26,817 nt of DNA from the NCBI GenBank assembly GCA_009926815.1, contig RFOC01000004.1, positions 1 to 26,817 on the forward strand, read 5' to 3'. The notes under the pieces were generated by a model, which was not told the DNA's origin, made no database searches, and was given only the letters and a program-made list of their open reading frames with translations. Position numbers and translations under genes: made by a program. Below, one piece after another: positions 21,846-26,817 of the stretch. The first letter of the stretch is position 1; every line of letters begins with the position of its first letter. The DNA comes from Planctomycetota bacterium (GTDB lineage: Bacteria; Planctomycetota; Phycisphaerae; Phycisphaerales; SM1A02).

Positions 21846-22535
21846 GTGTCACGACCCGTGATCGGCATCGCGTGCGACATGACGACCACCGAAGGGCGCA
21901 CGCTGTACCGCCTGAACCGGCAGTACGTGCGCACCGTGCACGAGGCCGGCGGCCTGCCCGTGCTGCTCACGCACGAGCCCGGCGATGCGCTGGAGTCGAT
22001 CGACGCCGTCGACGGCGTGCTGCTGACCGGTGGAGCCGACATCGACATCCGCGTGCGCGGCCAGCCCCTGCATCCGAAGGCCGATCTCATGGACCCGGCG
22101 CGGCAACGCGGCGAGTTCGAGCTTCTGGAGGCGCTGGACCACCGCTCCGACAAGCCCGTGCTTGGCATCTGCCTGGGCATGCAGCTCATGGGCGTGCACC
22201 ATGGCTGCGAACTGGTCCAGCACGTGCCTGATCGCATCCCGGGCGGGGAACGGCATCAGGGCAACCAGGAGCACCCCATCACCGGCGCGATCGGCTCGGG
22301 CCTGGTGGCCAGCAGCCATCACCAGATGCTGGGCGATGCAGGCCCGTTCAGGGTCATGGCCACCAGCGACGACGGCGTGCTCGAGGCCATCGAGCTTCCG
22401 GGAAGACCCTTCTATCTCGGTGTGCAGTGGCACCCGGAGCGCACGCGCGATCCGGCCCTCGGCGTGGGCATGGTGAAGCGATTGGTGGAAGCGGCCGCGG
22501 CCGCGCGAGAAGCCAGGAAAGGCAAGGTGAAGTGA
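21846..22535 (+). CDS. Class-I glutamine amidotransferase, gamma-glutamyl-GABA hydrolase (PuuD/peptidase C26)-like, 229 aa
   Basis: The product carries the class-I catalytic triad: Cys109 in PVLGICLGMQLMGVHHG, and His196 and Glu198 in VQWHPER. The opening PVIGIACDMT, YVRTVHEAGGLPVLLTH and GVLLTGGADID blocks are typical of peptidase C26 enzymes such as PuuD, which hydrolyse gamma-glutamyl amides. No synthase partner domain is present, so it should act as a stand-alone hydrolase. GTG 21846 is the only start before the first motif and fits the TACACT box. Its stop overlaps the start of the thioredoxin gene (TGATG). Its substrate in the ebo setting could be a gamma-glutamylated intermediate, which is inference. 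Confidence 0.88.
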   Translation: MSRPVIGIACDMTTTEGRTLYRLNRQYVRTVHEAGGLPVLLTHEPGDALESIDAVDGVLLTGGADIDIRVRGQPLHPKADLMDPARQRGEFELLEALDHRSDKPVLGICLGMQLMGVHHGCELVQHVPDRIPGGERHQGNQEHPITGAIGSGLVASSHHQMLGDAGPFRVMATSDDGVLEAIELPGRPFYLGVQWHPERTRDPALGVGMVKRLVEAAAAAREARKGKVK

Positions 22536-23182
22536 TGCATGCGACGACGCTTCTGACCATGATGCTGGCCCTGCAGGCGGCGCCCCCGTCGGACAAGCCC
22601 TTCGGCGGCGCGCCCTCGGGCACGCCTCCCGCGCCGCCCCCCGCCACCACGGACGCGCCCGCGAAGCCGAAGATCACCCCGATCGGCGTGGGTTCGCCCG
22701 CGCCGAAGCTGAGCGTGGACATCTGGGTCAAGGGCGATCCGGTCGCCGCCATCGAGCCCGGCAAGGTGCACGTGGTCGAGTTCTGGGCCACCTGGTGCGG
22801 TCCCTGCATCCAGGCCATGCCGCACCTGAGCGAGGTGCAGAAGCGCCACCCGGAACTGATCGTGATCAGCGTGGCCGGCATGGAGCGCGGCGCGCCCGGC
22901 GAAGCGGGCAAGCCCGACGCGCGGCTGGAGAAGGTCCGCGCCATGGTCGAGCGGAAGAAGGACGTGATGGGCTATCGCGTGGCCTACGACGGCGACGAGA
23001 GCATGCTTCGCGAGTGGCTGGTGCCAGCGCGGCAGCGCTCGATTCCGTGCGCCATGGTGATCGGTCGTGACGGCCGCATCGCGTGGATGGGTCACCCGCT
23101 GGGCATGGATGCCGCGGTGGAGAAGGCGCTGCAGCAGTCCGCACCCGGCGACTCGGGCGGATCCACGCCTCCGGCACCCTGA
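22535..23182 (+). CDS. TlpA/ResA-type exported thioredoxin-like protein, 215 aa
   Basis: The ATG at 22535 overlaps the previous stop codon as TGATG and has AGGTG upstream. A short hydrophobic signal (MHATTLLTMMLALQAA) is followed by a Pro/Ala-rich linker of about 30 residues and a thioredoxin fold from about residue 50. The active site WATWCGPC has Cys88 and Cys91, as in TlpA and ResA. In the second half, SIPCAMVIGRDGRIAWMGHP is the cis-Pro and C-terminal region of the fold. TlpA-like proteins reduce disulfides of periplasmic proteins or haem-binding sites. Here the gene sits between the hydrolase gene and eboE without a promoter of its own, so it is probably expressed with the ebo genes. Confidence 0.9.
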   Translation: MHATTLLTMMLALQAAPPSDKPFGGAPSGTPPAPPPATTDAPAKPKITPIGVGSPAPKLSVDIWVKGDPVAAIEPGKVHVVEFWATWCGPCIQAMPHLSEVQKRHPELIVISVAGMERGAPGEAGKPDARLEKVRAMVERKKDVMGYRVAYDGDESMLREWLVPARQRSIPCAMVIGRDGRIAWMGHPLGMDAAVEKALQQSAPGDSGGSTPPAP

Positions 23183-23187
23183 CCACC

Positions 23188-24342
23188 ATGCTTCCCGTCG
23201 GGTACGCGACCAATGTGCATCCGGGTCGCAACCTGGCCGAGTTGCGAGGCAGCCTGCTCGGACCCGCGGCCGAGGTGGCTCGCCTGGTGGGCGAGGGTCC
23301 TCTTCCGCTGGGCGTGTGGCTCTCCGCCGAGACGGTTCGGCAACTCACGGAGCGCCCCGAGGAAGCCGATCGCCTTCGAGATGACCTGCAGGCGGCCGGT
23401 CTGCGGATCGGGGCCGTCAACGCTTTCCCCTACGGCAACTTCTCGGCCGAGCGCGTGAAGACACGCGTGTACGAACCCCATTGGGCCGACGCCCGTCGCG
23501 GCCTGTACACGCTGGCCGCGGCCGAACTGCTGCCGCGACTGGTGCCCGAGGGGACGTCGCATGTCAGCATGAGCACCCTGCCACTGGGATGGCGGCCTCG
23601 CTTCAGCGCCGAGGGATGCGGCGCCAGCGTGGGACTGGCGGCAGCGCAACTGGAGCAGGTGGCTCGCGGCCTGGCCAGGCTGGAGGATCGCGCGGGCCTT
23701 CGCGTGACCGTGGACATCGAACCCGAGCCGGGCTGCGCCATCCAGACCTTCGATGAGCTGTGCGGATTCATGCGGCACTGCCTTCGACCACGCCAGGACG
23801 AGACGCATCTCGCCAGGCATCTGGGCGCGTGCGTGGACCTGTGCCACGCGGCGGTCATGGCCGAGTCACCGGAGCATCCGTTCCGCGCCTGCGCGGCATC
23901 CGGCATCGGCGTGCATCGCGTGCAGGTGTCCGCGGCGCTGCGGGGCCAGGCCGACGCCGCGTCACTGGCCGCATTGGCCCGGTTCAACGAGGATCGGTGG
24001 CTCCACCAGGTGGTGACGGGCGATGCCAACCAGCCCCGCGTCTGGGAGGACATCCCCGACTTCCTCGCGTCGAATCCCACCTCGCCCTGGCGATGCCACT
24101 TCCACGTGCCCGTCTTCATGCCGCAGGTGCTGGGACTGGACACCACCGTGGACGCGCTGCCGGACGCGATGACGCGGATTCGTTCACTTCCCGGCCCCTG
24201 CTTCGTCGAGGTGGAGACCTACGCCTGGTCCCGACTTCCCGAGGCACCGGTGGATGGCTGGATCGAGGGTGTGGCCCGGGAGATCCTCCACGTGCGCGGG
24301 CTGCTTGCCAACGGGCCCGTTTCCGCCCAACCTTGCCCCTGA
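23188..24342 (+). CDS. eboE: EboE, TIM-barrel metabolite-traffic protein, 384 aa
   Basis: The N-terminal LPVGYATNVHPGRNLAELRGSLL is the signature opening of the EboE group (GY.TN.HPGE). The rest follows the xylose-isomerase-like TIM barrel: AGLRIGAVNAFPYGNF, THVSMSTLPLGW-type strands, VDIEPEPGC, ACVDLCHAAV, HRVQVSAAL, WRCHFHVPVF and FVEVETYAW. The acidic residues and histidines in these strand ends (Glu in DIEPEPG, Asp and His in VDLCH, His in CHFHVP, Glu in VEVETY) form a plausible divalent-metal site. No reaction has been assigned to the family. The start at 23188 is chosen because it follows the thioredoxin stop by five bases; the longer open frame lacks protein-like sequence. It overlaps eboC by one base. 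Confidence 0.92.
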   Translation: MLPVGYATNVHPGRNLAELRGSLLGPAAEVARLVGEGPLPLGVWLSAETVRQLTERPEEADRLRDDLQAAGLRIGAVNAFPYGNFSAERVKTRVYEPHWADARRGLYTLAAAELLPRLVPEGTSHVSMSTLPLGWRPRFSAEGCGASVGLAAAQLEQVARGLARLEDRAGLRVTVDIEPEPGCAIQTFDELCGFMRHCLRPRQDETHLARHLGACVDLCHAAVMAESPEHPFRACAASGIGVHRVQVSAALRGQADAASLAALARFNEDRWLHQVVTGDANQPRVWEDIPDFLASNPTSPWRCHFHVPVFMPQVLGLDTTVDALPDAMTRIRSLPGPCFVEVETYAWSRLPEAPVDGWIEGVAREILHVRGLLANGPVSAQPCP

Positions 24343-25292
24343 TGACCACCGCCGTGGCCACCGGTTCGCGATCCAATGCCCTCATGGCGTGGCTTCGGCT
24401 GATGCGCATCTCCAATGCGCCGACCGTGGTCACCAACGCCTTGGTGGGCATGGCCATCGCCATGCGATCCTGCACCGATCCCGCGCAGGCCGTGAAGCCG
24501 GCGATCACCGCAGCCACCGGATGCGTGCTCATCTACCTCGCGGGCATGATGATGAACGACTACTTCGACCAGCCGATCGATCGACGGGAGCGGCCGGGGC
24601 GGCCCATCGTGTCGGGCGCAGTCTCGGAGAGCAACGCGATCGTGGTGGCCATGGGTCTGCTGGCATCCGGAGTCGTTTCGCTCTCCTGGACCGGCACGCG
24701 AACGATTCCCTGGATGCTGCTGCTGGTCTCGTCGGTGCTGGCCTACAACATGATGCACCGCAGCATGCTGGTGGGCCCCGTGCTCATGGCCGCCTGCCGC
24801 GCCATGGTGCCCACCATCGTGGCCATCGCCGCCACCCCGGGCCAGCAGCCCCACTGGCCGCTGCTGGCCTTCTTCGCGCTGCCCCTGGCGGGTTGCACCC
24901 TGGCCATCTCGCTCGCCGCACGCCATGAGGTCAGCCCGCGGATACCGACGGCCTCGGGCGGGGCGGCGCTCTCCATGGCCGCGGCCGTCATGGGCGCGGC
25001 GGCCGTCATGCCGCTGGGTGCCGTGGCCCTGGCCCTGCTGGCTCCGACCGGTGGACTGCGGCTGGCCCTGTACGCCGGTGGCGTGCTGACGGCGGCGTGG
25101 TGGGTGGTGCGCGGCATGTTCGACCTGGTCCAGCCCGGCCGCGGACCCCGTGGCGTCATGGCCTGGATCGCCACGCTGGCCATGATCGACGCCGCATCGC
25201 TGATCCTGCTGGGCCACCTGCGCCTGGCCGTGATCGCGGCGGCCTGCGCGCTGCTCACGCGCCTCATGCAGCGCCTGGTCGCGGGGTCCTGA
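24342..25292 (+). CDS. eboC: EboC, UbiA-like membrane prenyltransferase, 316 aa
   Basis: The product is very hydrophobic, with about eight or nine membrane helices. The first Asp-rich motif, NDYFDQPIDRRERPGRPI, is intact with Asn72, Asp73, Asp76 and Asp80 and marks the prenyl-diphosphate and Mg2+ site of UbiA enzymes. The second Asp-rich motif normally found between the middle helices is not obvious; the equivalent stretch reads SLAARHEVSP, with one Glu. UbiA enzymes attach a prenyl chain to a polar ring or sugar inside the membrane. The ATG overlaps the eboE stop (TGATG) and the next gene begins two bases after this one ends, so all three are co-translated or nearly so. The prenyl acceptor is unknown. 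Confidence 0.92.
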   Translation: MTTAVATGSRSNALMAWLRLMRISNAPTVVTNALVGMAIAMRSCTDPAQAVKPAITAATGCVLIYLAGMMMNDYFDQPIDRRERPGRPIVSGAVSESNAIVVAMGLLASGVVSLSWTGTRTIPWMLLLVSSVLAYNMMHRSMLVGPVLMAACRAMVPTIVAIAATPGQQPHWPLLAFFALPLAGCTLAISLAARHEVSPRIPTASGGAALSMAAAVMGAAAVMPLGAVALALLAPTGGLRLALYAGGVLTAAWWVVRGMFDLVQPGRGPRGVMAWIATLAMIDAASLILLGHLRLAVIAAACALLTRLMQRLVAGS

Positions 25293-25294
25293 AC

Positions 25295-26704
25295 ATGCAT
25301 CGGCCCCATCCGTGCGGCGCGCATCGCACGCTCGTCGTGATCGCGGCGGGTCTCTCCACGCGTCATGTCCGCGCCAGCATGCCCTGGCTTCGGGAGCGCG
25401 CCCGTGCCATGGGCGGCGTCCGACCCCTGCGGCCACCCTTTCCCGCCGTCACCTGCACCGCACAGGCCGACCTGCTCACCGGGCGTTCCGCCAGTCACCA
25501 CGGCGCCGTGGCGAACGGCTGGCTGGACCGTGAGCAGGGCGAGGTTCGCCTGTGGCGACAGTCCAACCGTCTGCTGCAGGGACCGATGGTGTGGGAGACC
25601 GCGCGGACGCGATTCCCGGGACTGACCGTGGCCAACCTGTTCGGCTGGTTCAACATGTTCAGCTCGGCGGACTTCACCGTGACGCCCCGACCCCAGTACG
25701 CCGCCGACGGCCGCAAGCGTGCCGACATCCTGGCCACGCCCGAGGGCCTTCGCGAGCGCCTGGTCCACGAGCTGGGCCCCTTCCCGCTCTTCCACTTCTG
25801 GGGGCCGGCCGCGGACATCCGAAGTTCCGAATGGATCGCGCAGGCCACGGTCCGCGTGATGCGATGGCACGATCCTGCGCTCACCATGGCCTATCTGCCC
25901 CACATGGACTACGTGCTGCAGCGCGAGGGTCCGGACGGGCCCGGCGTGGACGGGGAATTGCGCGAACTCGATCGCGTGCTCAGGTTCCTGCTGGGCGAAG
26001 CCGACGAGCGCGGCGTGCGCGTGGTGCTGTGCAGCGAGTACGGGATCGAGCCGGCCACGCAACCCATCCATCCCAATCGCGTGCTTCGCGAGGCAGGCCT
26101 GCTTGCCGTGCGCCGCGAGTTCGGGGGCGAGCAACTGGACCTGAACAGCAGCCCCGCCTTCGCCATGTGCGACCATCAGGTGGCGCACGTCTACACGCGC
26201 GATCCCGCCGCCACCGCGCGGGCGCGGCAGGCGCTGGCGAGGCTTCCCGGCATCGAGGAGGTGATCGATGGCCAGGACCTGGCTCGCGTGGAACTGGATC
26301 ATCCGCGCAGCGGTGACCTGGTGCTGGTGCCCAGGCCAGGCGCGTGGTTCGCCTACCCGTGGTGGCGACTGGACGAGGACGCGCCGGACTTCGCGCGGAC
26401 CGTGGACATCCACCGCAAGCCCGGATACGACCCCTGCGAACTCCTTCGCGACGGCTCGGGCCTCACCGCCGCGCTCCGGACCACGTGGTTCCTGGCCCGA
26501 AAGGCGATGGGATTCCGCGCACTGCTCCGCCTGACGCCGCTCGATGCCGGCCTGGTGCGGGGCACGCACGGACGGGCCTCGCTGGCCGGTGGACTGGAGC
26601 CCGTGCTCATCGGCGAGGGCGCCTTCGTGCCCGACGTCTCCACGCTGCCGTTGCGGGATGTGCACGGCGTGATCCTTCGGAATCTGGCCGGCGAGGCGGC
26701 ATGA
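25295..26704 (+). CDS. eboF: EboF, alkaline-phosphatase/nucleotide-pyrophosphatase fold protein, 469 aa
   Basis: The pattern PPFPAVTCTAQADLLTGRSASHHGAVANGW near residue 50 matches the nucleophile region of nucleotide pyrophosphatases, with Thr53 as the likely nucleophile. RLWRQSNRLLQG, SSADFTVTPRPQYAADGRK and HFWGPAADIRSSEWIA are group-specific EboF blocks. Several metal ligands usual for the fold are altered: the first Asp is Ala (IAAGL) and the central Asp-His pair is Glu-Tyr (CSEYG). An Asp in PHMDYVLQ and the His residues in CDHQVAH remain. From memory the Glu-Tyr and hydrophobic first position are common in EboF relatives, so the change is probably a group feature rather than decay. There is no signal peptide. 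The start at 25295 is two bases after eboC; the stop overlaps the next gene as ATGA. Confidence 0.9.
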   Translation: MHRPHPCGAHRTLVVIAAGLSTRHVRASMPWLRERARAMGGVRPLRPPFPAVTCTAQADLLTGRSASHHGAVANGWLDREQGEVRLWRQSNRLLQGPMVWETARTRFPGLTVANLFGWFNMFSSADFTVTPRPQYAADGRKRADILATPEGLRERLVHELGPFPLFHFWGPAADIRSSEWIAQATVRVMRWHDPALTMAYLPHMDYVLQREGPDGPGVDGELRELDRVLRFLLGEADERGVRVVLCSEYGIEPATQPIHPNRVLREAGLLAVRREFGGEQLDLNSSPAFAMCDHQVAHVYTRDPAATARARQALARLPGIEEVIDGQDLARVELDHPRSGDLVLVPRPGAWFAYPWWRLDEDAPDFARTVDIHRKPGYDPCELLRDGSGLTAALRTTWFLARKAMGFRALLRLTPLDAGLVRGTHGRASLAGGLEPVLIGEGAFVPDVSTLPLRDVHGVILRNLAGEAA

Positions 26705-26817
26705 GGTGGCTCTGGGCCCTGATTGCGTGCGTGGTCGCACTGGGGGTCGCGGCCCTTCTGTGGCCCTCCAGCGGGTCCACGAGCGGTCCGGCGAAGACTG
26801 ACACCGAGGTTCGCGTC
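26701..26817 (+). CDS. Start of an exported or membrane-anchored protein (cut by window edge)
   Basis: An ATG overlapping the eboF stop (ATGA) opens a frame of 39 codons that continues past the window. It begins with a single hydrophobic segment (MRWLWALIACVVALGVAALLW) followed by a polar Ser/Gly/Thr-rich stretch, which looks like an N-terminal membrane anchor or uncleaved signal. The overlap suggests that it is a further member of the ebo transcript. No family can be named from 39 residues. Confidence 0.6.
   Translation, partial: MRWLWALIACVVALGVAALLWPSSGSTSGPAKTDTEVRV

Larger units (their letters stand above)
16212..26704 (+). other. Expanded ebo gene cluster
   Basis: Reading along the plus strand the order is eboD, a dockerin-tailed agmatine-deiminase-like gene, a small gene in the expected eboA position, eboB, an MFS exporter, a class-I glutamine amidotransferase/hydrolase, a TlpA-type thioredoxin, eboE, eboC and eboF. 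Most junctions are overlaps or gaps of a few bases. In cyanobacteria, some proteobacteria, Bacteroidetes and eustigmatophyte plastids the ebo genes travel together; in cyanobacteria they are linked to moving the scytonemin precursor to the periplasm. Four inserted genes distinguish this version. Putative promoters before eboD, the deiminase gene, the small gene, the MFS gene and the amidotransferase gene split it into several transcripts. Confidence 0.85.

Noticed and set aside
24743..26740. 665-codon minus-strand frame opposite eboC and eboF
   Set aside because: Shadow of two well-supported genes; composition is not protein-like.
1..26817. tRNA, rRNA, CRISPR array, insertion sequence or attachment site
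   Set aside because: No repeat arrays, transposase motifs, cloverleaf sequences or rRNA segments were recognised by eye. Small RNAs cannot be excluded.

Overview
The window reads as chromosomal DNA of a GC-rich planctomycete, most likely class Phycisphaerae. Two exported proteins end in paired EF-hand 'dockerin-like' repeats of the planctomycete kind. There is also a PEP-CTERM protein and a prepilin-like protein with an H-X9-DG motif, and most genes are tightly packed. Class-level placement is inference. No tRNA, rRNA, insertion sequence, CRISPR array or prophage gene was seen, and no gap between genes exceeds about 215 bases.

Layout. Positions 1-2613 (minus) hold a GlmL/MutL-type ATPase that runs off the left edge, plus two small genes. 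Positions 2693-4748 (plus) hold kynureninase and a family-2 glycosyltransferase. Positions 4758-7392 (minus) hold a DEAD-box RNA helicase with a DbpA-type RNA-binding tail and an azurin-like copper protein. Positions 7605-11107 (plus) are a cell-surface block: a tandemly duplicated lamin-tail-like protein with a dockerin-like tail, a prepilin-like protein and a PEP-CTERM protein, closed by a clear terminator. Positions 11187-14901 (minus) hold an MGDG-synthase/MurG-like glycosyltransferase, an LpxH-like phosphoesterase and a secreted choice-of-anchor-I propeller protein. Positions 15025-16170 (plus) encode a periplasmic HtrA protease.

Positions 16212-26704 (plus) are the most interesting part: a complete-looking, expanded ebo cluster. 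Recognisable members are eboD (sugar phosphate cyclase), eboB (TatD-like hydrolase), eboE (TIM-barrel), eboC (UbiA-like prenyltransferase) and eboF (alkaline-phosphatase fold), plus a small protein in the position where eboA would be expected. Inserted among them are a secreted agmatine-deiminase-like enzyme with a dockerin-like tail, a 14-TM-type MFS exporter, a class-I glutamine amidotransferase/gamma-glutamyl hydrolase and a TlpA-type thioredoxin. In other bacteria ebo genes are linked to trafficking of small metabolites to the periplasm, so a locus combining cyclase, prenyltransferase, exporter, periplasmic redox protein and surface enzyme suggests synthesis and export of an unknown prenylated or cyclitol-type metabolite (inference). 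The cluster continues into at least one more overlapping gene at the right edge.

A second pattern runs through the whole window. Nine genes have a TANNNT hexamer ending 6-9 bases before the start codon and no Shine-Dalgarno sequence. This is the layout expected for leaderless mRNAs. The exported protein genes instead have GGAG/GGAGG ribosome-binding sites. The hexamers also imply that the ebo cluster is made as several transcripts.
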